NCBI RefSeq assembly: GCF_012927165.1
Contig: NZ_JABBGA010000018.1
Span: 1 to 64,000 of the forward strand
Reading direction: 5' to 3'
DNA from: Zoogloea dura
Lineage (GTDB): Bacteria > Pseudomonadota > Gammaproteobacteria > Burkholderiales > Rhodocyclaceae
Length of the DNA: 64,000 nt
This document shows positions 1-8,651 of the stretch, piece after piece (the first letter of the stretch is position 1; every line of letters starts with the position of its first letter). Under the pieces are notes generated by a model. The model searched no databases and was not told the DNA's origin. It saw nothing but the letters and a program-made list of their open reading frames with translations. The translations under genes and the position numbers were made by a program.

Positions 1-268
1 AGCCGGCTTCGTCCAGTGGTACAACGTCGATCATCGTCACAGCGGTATCCGCTACGTCAGTCCGGCCCAGCGCCATGCCGGTGAGGATCAGGCGATTCTG
101 GCTGCCAGGCATGCTCTTTACACCGAGGCTCGCGAACTCAACCCGGCGCGTTGGTCCGGCAATACGCGCAACTGGTCGCCCATTGGCGCAGTCACGCTCA
201 ACCCGGAACGTGAGTCCGTCATAAAGACGCATTTGCCTGACGTGAATACTCAACAGTTGGCTGCATGA
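1..268 (+). CDS. IS3-family transposase OrfB, C-terminal end (5' partial)
   Basis: Reading from base 2, 88 codons precede a TGA at 266-268. The peptide contains FVQWYNVDHRHSGIRYVSP, the characteristic C-terminal part of the rve/DDE integrase core of IS3-family OrfB proteins, and ends with the family-typical segment NWSPIGAVTLNPER. The catalytic D and E residues would lie upstream of the window. Only the tail is visible, so it cannot be said whether the element is intact. Its end abuts the interrupted hsdR gene. Confidence 0.85.
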   Translation, partial: AGFVQWYNVDHRHSGIRYVSPAQRHAGEDQAILAARHALYTEARELNPARWSGNTRNWSPIGAVTLNPERESVIKTHLPDVNTQQLAA

Positions 269-301
269 CCGAGGCGACAACTACCTTGACGCGCGCCGGC
301 A
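1..301 (+). mobile_element. Right end of an IS3-family insertion sequence (truncated by window start)
   Basis: The transposase 3' end lies here, and the hsdR reading frame resumes immediately after it. IS3-family elements end 5'-TG...CA-3', and a CA dinucleotide at 300-301 is the likely outer end; the exact terminus could be a few bases earlier because the left end and target duplication lie outside the window. The element entered hsdR and removed or displaced its 5' part. Confidence 0.7.
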
Positions 302-2526
302 TTCTGATGGTGCTGATTGCCAAGTGGCTGCTGGAGCATGACCCGGAGGCGCGCATCCTGGTCATCACGGACCGGGATGAACTGGACAAGCAGATCGTCG
401 GCGTGATGCGTAACGCCGGTGTGATCGGCGAGAACTCCCCGTCCCCCCGCATCACTTCCCGCGCCGACTTTGTCGAGAAGCTGGCAGCCACTACGCCGCG
501 CCTGTTGTGTGCGCTGATCCACAAGTTCGACGTGGCCGACCTCAAGGGCCCGGGCCCGACGGTGCACGGCCGCTTCTATGTGTTCGTCGATGAGTGCCAC
601 CGCACGCAGGGCGGCGACATGAATAAGCAGATGAAGCGCTGGCTGGAGAGCGCCATCTTCATCGGCTTCACCGGCACCCCGCTGCTGCGCAAGGACAAGC
701 CGATGACGCGGGACGTGTTCGGTACCTACATCCATACCTACAAGTTCCACGAGGCGGTGGCGGACAAGGTGGTGCTGGATCTCAAGTACGAGGCCCGCGC
801 CGTGCCCCAGCAGTTGAGGTCACGCAAGGCCATCGACACGTGGTTTGAGCAGAAGACGAAGAAGCTCAACAACTTCCAGAAGGCTGTCCTGCGCAAGGGC
901 TGGGCGACGATGGAGGCACTGATGAGCGCGGGGGAGCGCAAGCAGCGGATCATCGCCAGCATCATCGAAGACTTCAGCCTCAAACCCCGCCTCAACAACG
1001 ACCGGGGAACGGCGATCCTGGTAGCCGCCTCCATCTACGACGCCTGCCATTACTTCCGCCTGTTCCAGAACACCAACTTCGGACCCTACTGCGGGATCGT
1101 CACCTCCTTCGAGCCGAACCACAACGCGATCTCCCGCGAGCCGCCCAACAGCGACGAGCGCTACAAGTTCGACACCTACACACAGCACGTCCTCAAGAAG
1201 GACCAGACGACCAAGCAATACGAGGACGAGATCAAACGCCGCTTCATCCAGGAGCCCGCCAACCTCAAGCTGTTGATCGTGGTGAGCAAGCTGCTGACCG
1301 GCTTCGATGCGCCCAGCTGCACCTACATCTACCTCGACAACGAACTGCGCGACCATAACCTGTTCCAGGCCATCTGCCGCACCAACCGACTCGACGGTGA
1401 CGACAAGGACTATGGCTACATCGTCGATTTCAAGGAGCTCTTCGGCGACGTTCAAAACGCCATCGCAGTTTATAGCTCGGACGAACTGGACATCGACGCG
1501 GGCAACGGTGGCGACAACAACGTGCGTCTCAAGAACTGGCTGGAAGAAGGCCGGAAGCAGCTCGACGACGCCCGCCAGGCGCTGCACTACCTCTGCGAGC
1601 CGGTGCCGCAACCCGGCGAGATGGAGCAGTTCCTACATTACTTCTGCGGAGATGCGGCCAACCCCGAGGCACTGACCACGACCGAACCCCTGCGGGTGTC
1701 CTTCTACAAGGCCGTGACCTTGTTCACCCGCGCCTACGCCGACCTGGCCCAGGATATGACCGAGGCCGGATATTCCGAGGCCGCGGAGGCGGCGATCAAG
1801 CGGGACGTCGAGTTCTACGTCGAGACCCGTGCGGCCATCAAGAAACACTCCGGCGAAGAGTTCGACATCAAACCCTACGAGGCGGACATGCGCCACCTCA
1901 TCAATACCTACATCCAGGCCGACGACGCCGAGCCACTGGGCGAAATCGGCGAGATGTCGCTGACCGAACTGATCATCCAGACCGGCATCCACGACGCCAT
2001 CGCCCGGAAGCTCAATGCGAAAGGCAAGCTGTCGAAGAACGCCGTCGCCGAAGGCATCATCAACAACATCCGTAAGACCATCATCCGGGATCAACTGACC
2101 GACCCGATGTTCTACGGGCAAATGTCCAAGCTGCTCGACGACCTGATTAAGCAAAGTCGGGCCGATATCGAAGCCTATGAGGAATTCCTGCGCAAGGCCG
2201 AGGAGCTGGTCAAGAAGCTGACCGCCAAAGAGCCGGGAGACGGTATTCCGGCCCTCCTGCACGGCAAGCGGGAGGCGACGGTGCTCTTCAACAACCTGAG
2301 CACAATTCCAGCCGACGGTTTCCGCTATCCCACGACCGACGAAGATCGCGCCGCGCTGGCCTTGAAGATCGATTCTGCCATCCGGGAGCATGCACCGGCC
2401 GGCTGGTACGGCGACCAGGCCCGGGAGGCCCAGGTGCTGAACGAGTTGTTCCCGCTGCTCGACCGCGATCGCACGGCCACTCAGGCACTCTTCGAGATCA
2501 TCAAGAAGCAATCGGGATACCAGTGA
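302..2526 (+). pseudogene. hsdR: Type I restriction enzyme R subunit (HsdR), 5'-truncated by the IS element
   Basis: About 740 codons match the motor and C-terminal regions of HsdR: the conserved segment AKWLLEHDPEARILVITDRD just after motif I, the DECH helicase box (VFVDECHRTQGG, near 583-615), motif III (FIGFTGTPLL), and motif V/VI segments (VVSKLLTGFDAPSC, FQAICRTNR near 1380). An intact HsdR has an N-terminal PD-(D/E)xK nuclease domain and a Walker A (GSGKS) before AKW. Both are absent, replaced by IS sequence. An ATG at 265 would give an open frame, but it lies inside the IS, so any product would lack nuclease and ATP binding. hsdM and hsdS are not in the window. The downstream peptidase gene overlaps by 4 bases, as in the original operon. 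Confidence 0.88.
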
Positions 2527-3248
2527 CCGAGACGATCCAGGTCGGTGAGCTAGCCATTGCGGTGACGCGCAAGGCGGTCAAGCATGTGCATCTGTCGGTC
2601 CATCCACCCGCCGGCCACGTCACCCTGGTCGCGCCGACCGCCACCCGGCTGGAAGTCGCCCGCGCCTACGTGATCTCCAAGCTTGGCTGGATTCGCGACC
2701 AGCAGGCCAAGCTGCAGGCGCAAGCCCGGGAGACACCGCGGCAGTTCATCGAGCGGGAGAGCCATTACCTTTGGGGGCGACGCTATCTGCTTTCGGTGAT
2801 CGAGACGGACACGAAGCCCAGCCTGAAGCTCGACCACCGCCAGATCACGCTGTTCATCCGCCCTGGAACCCCACAGGCCAAGCGGGAAGAAGTGATGCAG
2901 GGTTGGTACAGGTCCGAGCTCCACGCTGCCGTGCCGCCGCTAATCAGGAAGTGGGAAGCCAGACTAGGCGTAAAGGTTTCCGCCTACTTCCTGCAACGCA
3001 TGAAAACCAAGTGGGGAGGCTGCACCCCATCCACCCGCACCATCCGCCTCAACACCGAGCTGGCGAAGAAGCCGAAGGACCTGCTGGAGTACATCGTCGT
3101 GCACGAGATGGTGCATCTGATCGAACCGACGCATAGCGAGAGGTTCACCGCCTTACTCGACAAGCATTACCCGACGTGGAGGGAGGCTAGGGCGGAACTC
3201 AACGAGCTACCACTCGCGGCCGAATCATGGGGCGCGGAGGAGCCATGA
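2523..3248 (+). CDS. YgjP-like (SprT/M48-type) zinc metallopeptidase domain protein
   Basis: A 241-residue protein starting with GTG overlapping the hsdR stop. It carries the zinc motif HEMVH (in VVHEMVHLIEPTHSERF) followed by a third histidine, plus the upstream KWGGC segment typical of the YgjP/DUF45 family. Such genes are commonly found directly after hsdR in type I restriction operons; what they contribute there is not established. E. coli YgjP has been reported as a nucleotide pyrophosphatase, so peptidase activity is not assured. The gene is full length although its partner hsdR is broken. Confidence 0.85.
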   Translation: MTETIQVGELAIAVTRKAVKHVHLSVHPPAGHVTLVAPTATRLEVARAYVISKLGWIRDQQAKLQAQARETPRQFIERESHYLWGRRYLLSVIETDTKPSLKLDHRQITLFIRPGTPQAKREEVMQGWYRSELHAAVPPLIRKWEARLGVKVSAYFLQRMKTKWGGCTPSTRTIRLNTELAKKPKDLLEYIVVHEMVHLIEPTHSERFTALLDKHYPTWREARAELNELPLAAESWGAEEP

Positions 3249-3307
3249 AACCCAGCAAGCTCGGCTCGCTGAAGTGCCTGAGCATGATGGAATTGGATGA
3301 CGCATAG
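3245..3307 (+). pseudogene. Possible 5' stub of a gene that followed the ygjP-like gene
   Basis: An ATG overlaps the preceding TGA as ATGA, the arrangement of translationally coupled operon genes, but the frame closes after 20 codons (MKPSKLGSLKCLSMMELDDA). The short frame and the start of unrelated, oppositely oriented sequence just after it suggest the first codons of a lost gene. It could also be chance. Confidence 0.35.
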
Positions 3308-3333
3308 GCTCCAACTTTCTCCGATATACACCC

Positions 3334-3879
3334 CTACGGCGCAAGCTGGAGCCCTACCCGCCGGCCTTCTCCCGCGCCTGCCAGCAACCTCCCCAACTCC
3401 GCCCCCGGAAACTCCGCCTGCAGCCGCTCAAACAACGCCATAACCTCCTCCGTGCGCGGCACACACCCCAACACCACCTTCTGCGACTTGGCGCTGCGCG
3501 GCTCGGCTCGGACACCTTGGTCGGATACCCCCAGATCGGTCAGCCAGCGCGCCAACGCCGGGTAGCTGTAGGTCCTGGTCAGCCCGAGGTCTTCATGGGC
3601 GTACGCCCGTAGGAAGGCGCGGCGCTGCAGATCGCTGGCGGGCATGCCCTCGCGGACGTTGAGCGTCACCTTCCCCTCGGCACAGAGCCGGTAGCGGATC
3701 AGGCCCAGCTGGATCGCCTCGTCGAGCGACCGCCAGTCCGTTATCGTCTTCAGGCAGTGCTTGCCCCGCCACGCATCGAGCGTGGCCCGGGCCGAGTCGA
3801 ATTCCTCGACGGATGCCCACGGGCGGATATTCGGGCTGGTGCGGATCGCTCCTCTGCTGCACGACGCAGAGCCGAATCA
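3334..3879 (-). pseudogene. Remnant of an unrecognised gene (open frame without an ATG)
   Basis: The minus-strand frame is open from just after a stop at 3877-3879 down to a TAG at 3334-3336, about 180 codons. It contains no ATG; the first standard alternative start is a GTG at 3669, giving 111 residues. The frame looks protein-like (ITDWRSLDEAIQLGLIRYRL, then TYSYPALARWLTDLGVSDQG) with high-GC codon use unlike the AT-rich island beside it. I do not recognise the family. Lack of a start and position between the restriction remnants and the island suggest a gene cut at its 5' end by rearrangement. Confidence 0.5.
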
Positions 3880-4144
3880 TGACGTCAGCCATGTGGTGAG
3901 CTCGCCACAGAGATTAAGCGAGTATGGGTCTCATGGGTGCATCATACGGATGATGGGCAAACTTGGCGCTATGGCATCGCTGCCCCAGGGGCGTGAGCTG
4001 TACTTGAACATTAATCGAGACAGAAGGCCTGGGGGGCGGACTCGTCCTAGATTACACGTAAGAAGTTTCCTAGCAATATACTGATATGCTTTTTAGGTTA
4101 AAAGTAGCTTCTAAGGCCAGCTCAACCATAAGGGACTGATCGAA
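3880..4144. other. Non-coding stretch before the SIR2 gene
   Basis: Composition shifts from GC-rich to AT-rich within this stretch, roughly at 4050-4090, which could mark a junction. The last part likely holds the promoter of the SIR2 gene; no clear -35/-10 pair was identified. An AAGGG element about 10 bases before 4145 is the probable ribosome binding site. Confidence 0.4.
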
Positions 4145-5698
4145 ATGGAAATTGAGACTCAGCTTGCTGAAATCTTGAAGTCACGAAACGCTGGAGCATT
4201 CCTCTTCGTCGGCTCAGGCTTTTCTAGGCGTTATCTGAATTTGGAGGACTGGGCAGGGCTTTTGGCACGCTTTGCCGTTGCCGGCAAGCATTTTGAATAC
4301 TACATGGCTGCTGCAGACGGAGATTTGCCAAAAGCTGCTAAGTTGCTTGCCATAGACTTTAATGAGCATTGGTGGTCAGCAGCCGAATATGCAGGAAGTG
4401 TTTCCAGGTACAAGTCGAAAGTATCGAATTCGACATCAGCTCTCCGCATTGAGATATCGAACTATCTGCTTGCGTTAGATTCCGCAACCGCAGGCAAGAG
4501 TAGTTACCGTGACGAAATAACTCTTTTATCCAGCCTAAATGTCGACGGAATAGTCACCACAAACTGGGACACATTCTTAGAGCATCTATTCCCAGACTAT
4601 CAGGTATTCATTGGCCAGAACGAACTACTTTTTTCCAACCCCCAAGAGATCGGGGAAATTTACAAAATTCATGGATGTGCATCCAAACCGGACTCACTCG
4701 TTCTTACATCGGATGACTACGCCACATTCCAAGATCGGAACCCTTATTTAGCGGCAAAACTAATTACAATTTTCGTTGAGCATCCGGTTGTTTTCCTTGG
4801 ATACTCAATCTCAGACCCAAATATTTGCAATCTTTTGAAAGCCATTTCCCTCTGCATCGGCAAAGACCAGACTGAGCAACTTCGCAAGAATTTGATTTTT
4901 GTACAACGCCCAAAAGACGGAGAAGAGAATGGCATATCAGACACCTACACCACCATTGATGGCGTACAAATACCACTGATTCTGGTTCGTACAAATGACT
5001 TTACAGAGGTCTACAAGGCGCTAGCCTCGATCAAAAGAAAAATTCCGGCACGTATTCTGCGCTATTGCAAAGAGCAGCTTTACGAACTGGTGACTTCATT
5101 GGAGCCAGAAAAAAAACTATGCGTTATAGATATTGACTCCATTGACAGAAAAGAAGATGTCGAATTTCTTGTCGGAGTTGGAGTGGCTTCTCGAGAGGTT
5201 GCTGACCTAGGAACACAGGGCTATGAGGCGATCGAAGTTCCGGATCTCATTTCAGATATTCTCCACGACAATCGCAAATACGATTGCCATAGAATAATTG
5301 AAGCAGTTATCCGCCGAGCCGGCAGGAACACTCCTTACGTACCTGTATTCAAATTTCTTTACGGAGCCGGCATTACCAATGAGCAAGAATACACAGAAAG
5401 TGGACTTGAGCTGGATAAGTGGGTAAAGCGTGACATCAAGCAGTTTAGGGTAAAAATGTACACCAAAGCCTTCTACAAGAGGCGCCATCAGAGCATGCAA
5501 GAGATGCTCAATGAGTTGCCCGCTGAGAACGCGGCTACGCTCATTCCGTTTCTTGCAAAGGAAAAAATTGACCTTGAACTTCTTCTGGAGTTTTTGATAA
5601 GAAACGAGGAAAAATTTGATCACAAAGTATCAAACTACGCCTCTTACTTCCGCAAGCTGGCAGCGCTCTACGACCAGCTAAAATGGGGGTGGGCTTAG
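4145..5698 (+). CDS. SIR2-domain protein, candidate anti-phage NADase
   Basis: A 517-residue protein whose first ~280 residues form a SIR2_2-type domain: GSG at 23-25 (nucleotide loop), TTNWD at 138-142, KIHG with the presumed catalytic His at 176, and GYSISDP at 219-225. Bacterial members of this family (ThsA, DSR1/DSR2 and others) act as NAD+-depleting effectors in phage defence. The C-terminal ~230 residues match nothing I recognise and would be the sensing or partner-binding part. It stands alone on the plus strand of the integrative element, converging on the rep gene, with AT-rich codon use unlike the chromosome. A role in defence is inferred from domain and context; no membrane segment or signal peptide is seen. 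Confidence 0.82.
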   Translation: MEIETQLAEILKSRNAGAFLFVGSGFSRRYLNLEDWAGLLARFAVAGKHFEYYMAAADGDLPKAAKLLAIDFNEHWWSAAEYAGSVSRYKSKVSNSTSALRIEISNYLLALDSATAGKSSYRDEITLLSSLNVDGIVTTNWDTFLEHLFPDYQVFIGQNELLFSNPQEIGEIYKIHGCASKPDSLVLTSDDYATFQDRNPYLAAKLITIFVEHPVVFLGYSISDPNICNLLKAISLCIGKDQTEQLRKNLIFVQRPKDGEENGISDTYTTIDGVQIPLILVRTNDFTEVYKALASIKRKIPARILRYCKEQLYELVTSLEPEKKLCVIDIDSIDRKEDVEFLVGVGVASREVADLGTQGYEAIEVPDLISDILHDNRKYDCHRIIEAVIRRAGRNTPYVPVFKFLYGAGITNEQEYTESGLELDKWVKRDIKQFRVKMYTKAFYKRRHQSMQEMLNELPAENAATLIPFLAKEKIDLELLLEFLIRNEEKFDHKVSNYASYFRKLAALYDQLKWGWA

Positions 5699-5715
5699 CC
5701 TCCACAAGACTCTCA

Positions 5716-5745
5716 GTTCTGTGGCGCCTTGACACGCCACAGAAC
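5716..5745. terminator. Perfect 11-bp hairpin between convergent SIR2 and rep genes
   Basis: GTTCTGTGGCG (5716-5726) pairs perfectly with CGCCACAGAAC (5735-5745) around an 8-base loop. It starts 18 bases after the SIR2 stop and sits about 50 bases beyond the rep stop, where a shared terminator is expected. No strong T tract follows on either side, so efficiency is uncertain. Confidence 0.6.
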
Positions 5746-5794
5746 TTGGTTACAGCCCTACTCCCTAGGCTGCATGTAAATGGCACGCTAGCCG

Positions 5795-7258
5795 TTATTT
5801 TCTATGGAAAATATCTCTCGGAAACAATCCAGTTACCTTCAGGGATTCAAGCACCTCATCCCAGTGTTTCTCAGGACACCACCAGTTTGGAACTGAGTCC
5901 TGAAGTAAATTCCAAAATTTGCTTCGCACCCTTTTGTCCGAAATAATTTTCAACGCTCGTTCCGCACCGACAGACCTAGCCGCGACAACAAAGAGATTGA
6001 AAACATAGTGAGAGTGCTCCGACGTAGGATAATACGTCACAACCAAAGCACTGAAGGGATTTCGAGCATTGCGGAGATCACCAACCCGCAATGTAACTCC
6101 GTTATCAGTTCTCGGGTGTAGCTTGACTTCAACTCGTGTTATCAAACCATCAGTCTCTTCCGCCTTTACCCTCCAGAGCTGTGCAGCCTTGTCGTAGCAG
6201 CGCACAAAGTAATCACTACTCTGAGAGCCTACCGTGTGAGTCTCCGTCACAAACGTTTCACGCCCAGACTTATCAAAGCTCCGTTGGAACAATCCTGACT
6301 GCCGAGCACTAGTCGAAAAAACCATCAGATCGTCGGGCCGTATTTTGAAAACGTCTACAGCTGCATCAAGTCGAGTAATGTTTCCGTCACGCAGATCATC
6401 CTTAAATCGCTCACCAAAGAGTGCCTTAAGAACACGCTTTACCTCATACACTCCACCTAAACCGATGTCACTCGGATTAAGTTCAAATCGAGAGAAGTGA
6501 TGCTCTGTGCGACGCGGATTTATTTGCAGCAATGCAATCGGACGATCATCCCCCATTTTTAGCAACTGAAATGACTGACGATAAATCCGATCGCAACTTC
6601 CTCCGAGCCTCTTTAAATAGTAGCCGCGTGCATTCGGCTCTGACAACATACTCAGCCGATCTTCCAATCGGCCACCTCCGTGAGATTTTGGAGTAAAAGT
6701 ACAAGACAACTTGTCGCAGAACCCGAGACTAGGCACTGCGCTCTCGATCTGAGACGTAAGGATCAAGTGGGGAGGCAGCGACTCAATCTCATAGTTCTCA
6801 TTTACATTATTTTTATCATTAACTGGATGACTTGATCCATTGTTTACAGTATTGATATCTACTCTTGAGGAGTAGGCAGTATCGTCTACATGCTTATTAG
6901 AGAGAAGCCGCTCAAAAATCACACTCCGAGCCCTACGCAACGTATATATCTCTTGGCGTCGCGTTTTATTGATATCTGTTGCGTTCTCTTGCGCAACTGC
7001 TTCGACGCTCTCGTCGCCCCGACTGCCACGCTTACGCTCAATGGACTTCTTTGCATTTCCATGAGCGGACAAGAAGGGCTTTCGTGACGCCCCTGTGCCA
7101 TTTTTAAAGGCGGGAGTGATTTTTCGGATAGATTGCTTGTTACGTTTACGCTCAATCGCACTACCTTCGACGCCAACCTGATTTTTCACGCTGCGACTAC
7201 GCTCGATCTTGGCGCGCTTAGGCAGGGGACGGTTTGCCGGCTTCAATTTCGTCTTCAT
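5795..7258 (-). CDS. Replication initiator-like protein (Rep_trans / rolling-circle type) with basic N-terminal tail
   Basis: About 487 residues from the ATG at 7258; a TTG at 7270 overlapping the stop of the upstream regulator as TTGA is an alternative. The C-terminal half carries features of the PF02486 replication initiation factor family: ITRLDAAVDVFKI, YFVRCYDKAAQLWRV and TRVEVKLHPR, i.e. the R-x-D...D and YDK...RVE motifs. The first ~100 residues are highly basic and contain three copies of an IER(K/S)R motif. Such proteins nick or initiate at plasmid and phage origins. It lies directly downstream of an AlpA-like gene, as in mobile elements. No Walker motif is present. Function on a chromosomally integrated element is inferred. 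Confidence 0.65.
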   Translation of the reverse strand: MKTKLKPANRPLPKRAKIERSRSVKNQVGVEGSAIERKRNKQSIRKITPAFKNGTGASRKPFLSAHGNAKKSIERKRGSRGDESVEAVAQENATDINKTRRQEIYTLRRARSVIFERLLSNKHVDDTAYSSRVDINTVNNGSSHPVNDKNNVNENYEIESLPPHLILTSQIESAVPSLGFCDKLSCTFTPKSHGGGRLEDRLSMLSEPNARGYYLKRLGGSCDRIYRQSFQLLKMGDDRPIALLQINPRRTEHHFSRFELNPSDIGLGGVYEVKRVLKALFGERFKDDLRDGNITRLDAAVDVFKIRPDDLMVFSTSARQSGLFQRSFDKSGRETFVTETHTVGSQSSDYFVRCYDKAAQLWRVKAEETDGLITRVEVKLHPRTDNGVTLRVGDLRNARNPFSALVVTYYPTSEHSHYVFNLFVVAARSVGAERALKIISDKRVRSKFWNLLQDSVPNWWCPEKHWDEVLESLKVTGLFPRDIFHRK

Positions 7259-7266
7259 GCTCAACC

Positions 7267-7479
7267 TCAACTATTCTTCCTGGACAAGGAATTCCGAAGC
7301 TCCCCAACATTCCAACAGGTCACTCTTGACGACAGCTTCCTGGGCGTTGGGATAGTTTTTCCGACACAGCGCCAAACCGTTGATCGCGAGACCCCAAACA
7401 GAATCATCACGGTTGGGAGGCGAACATATGCGCAATCCGGAAGAGAATCGAAATCAACTTCATGGGGGCTTAACTTCAT
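7267..7479 (-). CDS. AlpA-like helix-turn-helix regulator / excisionase
   Basis: A 70-residue protein from ATG 7479, chosen because AGGAG lies 9 bases upstream; a GTG at 7509 would add 10 residues. It contains a single MerR/AlpA-type HTH: YVRLPTVMILFGVSRSTVWR followed by a wing-like segment ending in a tryptophan-containing strand. Proteins of this type control excision or integrase expression in satellites such as P4 and in small integrative plasmids. It overlaps or abuts the rep start (4 bases if TTG is used), so the two are co-translated. A large palindrome lies 60-110 bases upstream and is a candidate operator. Confidence 0.7.
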   Translation of the reverse strand: MKLSPHEVDFDSLPDCAYVRLPTVMILFGVSRSTVWRCVGKTIPTPRKLSSRVTCWNVGELRNSLSRKNS

Positions 7480-7869
7480 CGTGAACACTCCTGGCTTTAA
7501 AAGAGACACGATGATTCTGAAGGAATCGATTTGAGGTTGACTTCAAGTGCCAGTACGTTTACTTCACTTGAAGTAAACGTACTTTTTTCGACAATGCGTA
7601 GAAGGGGCTAGAAGAACTGACAGTCTGCCTATCCTATTTAAGGATCAGCCAAACCTTGACTTAACGCAATAAATAGAGACAAACATCTTTAGCTTTCACT
7701 AGACTCAGAATAGGAGAAATACAAAACACAGAAGAGCGTAAAAAAAACATCAAACAACAACAGGCTTGATCGAGGCAACGCAAATAAAAATGTATCAACC
7801 TCGATCAGCCGATCATTACACATCACCAACGATGAAACTCTACAACCAAAAGATTCAGCAAGAGTACGA
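7480..7869. other. Intergenic control region of the element
   Basis: The stretch between the alpA start and the end of the unknown gene holds no convincing coding frame. It contains the alpA ribosome binding site (AGGAG), the palindrome at 7552-7583 with an overlapping second inverted repeat, and then 280 bases of AT-rich sequence without recognised signals. The alpA-rep promoter must be here; no unambiguous -35/-10 pair was found. Confidence 0.5.
7541..7588. repeat. Perfect 15-bp palindrome with nested inverted repeat and T6 tract
   Basis: AGTACGTTTACTTCA (7552-7566) and TGAAGTAAACGTACT (7569-7583) are exact inverted copies separated by two bases. A second pair, CTTCAAGTG (7541-7549) and CACTTGAAG (7565-7573), overlaps it and could form a competing hairpin. 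Six T residues (7583-7588) follow on the plus strand. No plus-strand gene ends here, so an ordinary terminator role is unlikely; an AlpA operator or Rep origin is more plausible. Confidence 0.85.
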
Positions 7870-8595
7870 CTATCGACTCTCACCTTCATCGGATTTCTCC
7901 CCTCCCCCTACAGAAGGCACTTCAATTTCCAACGCAGCATTTAGGTGTTTATAGAACGTACCCGGAGCAAAGCTAAACCCTTTGCGCTCAAGATCCTTCT
8001 TTATCTCTTCTTTGAAGCCACGGGGAACATCGGTCTTCCCGTAACTCACAGCGATCAAACCTCTTATCATTTTCAGCAACACTTGCCGCTGAGAATGGCT
8101 TATCTCTTTTTTAACCTCTGGCAAATCAGCACTTTCACTAACTTTCGGAACACCATCAACAACTCCCGCAGCAATAGGCAAAATGCGCTCCGTTTCACTC
8201 CCTAACAGACGCTGCTGAACAACATCTCCCAACCAAAAAATATCGCACAAATCTCGATCACGAAACCCCAACTTTATGTAAGTCGCCGGCCTGTGCCGCC
8301 CCTTAAGCCCAGACTTCTTCCAGACCCTCAAGAGTCGGCGATATCTCCCCCAAATCTCTTCAATTTCACCAGAGTCATCTGGGTCTTTTAACGAACGTCC
8401 ATCCAACATAATGAACTCATCGTTATTATCATTAAGACTATTGATATCGTAAAAGCCGACCAAATACGATGCCGCCTCCTCAACATCCCAGAACTTATAT
8501 CTAAAAATATCTCTGATTTTTTCATCATCAGAAAGACGACGTAGAGATCGAACTTCACCAGCACTCAGGGTTCCTAGCTTTTTATCGTCCTGCAT
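7870..8595 (-). CDS. Hypothetical protein of an integrative element
   Basis: A 241-residue acidic, soluble protein with ATG at 8595. No catalytic motif is recognised. The N-terminal part contains YKFWDVEEAASYLVGFYDIN, which resembles HTH-like or 'no known domain' regions in genes next to integrases. The C-terminal part (RQVLLKMIRGLIAVSYG ... FAPGTFYKHLNAALEIE) looks like a small helical DNA-binding or stage-specific module. It lies 56 bases downstream of the integrase gene on the same strand and is likely co-transcribed with it. Codon use is AT-rich like the rest of the element. Function unknown. Confidence 0.6.
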   Translation of the reverse strand: MQDDKKLGTLSAGEVRSLRRLSDDEKIRDIFRYKFWDVEEAASYLVGFYDINSLNDNNDEFIMLDGRSLKDPDDSGEIEEIWGRYRRLLRVWKKSGLKGRHRPATYIKLGFRDRDLCDIFWLGDVVQQRLLGSETERILPIAAGVVDGVPKVSESADLPEVKKEISHSQRQVLLKMIRGLIAVSYGKTDVPRGFKEEIKKDLERKGFSFAPGTFYKHLNAALEIEVPSVGGGEKSDEGESR

Positions 8596-8651
8596 CGCTC
8601 ACCTCAGCCAATTGAAATGATTCAAATTTTCTGCAGAGCTCTTTTCTGCAA

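Noticed and set aside
265-301. ATG at 265 as the true start of hsdR
   Set aside because: It overlaps the transposase stop inside the IS sequence and lacks the nuclease and Walker A regions, so it is not the native start.
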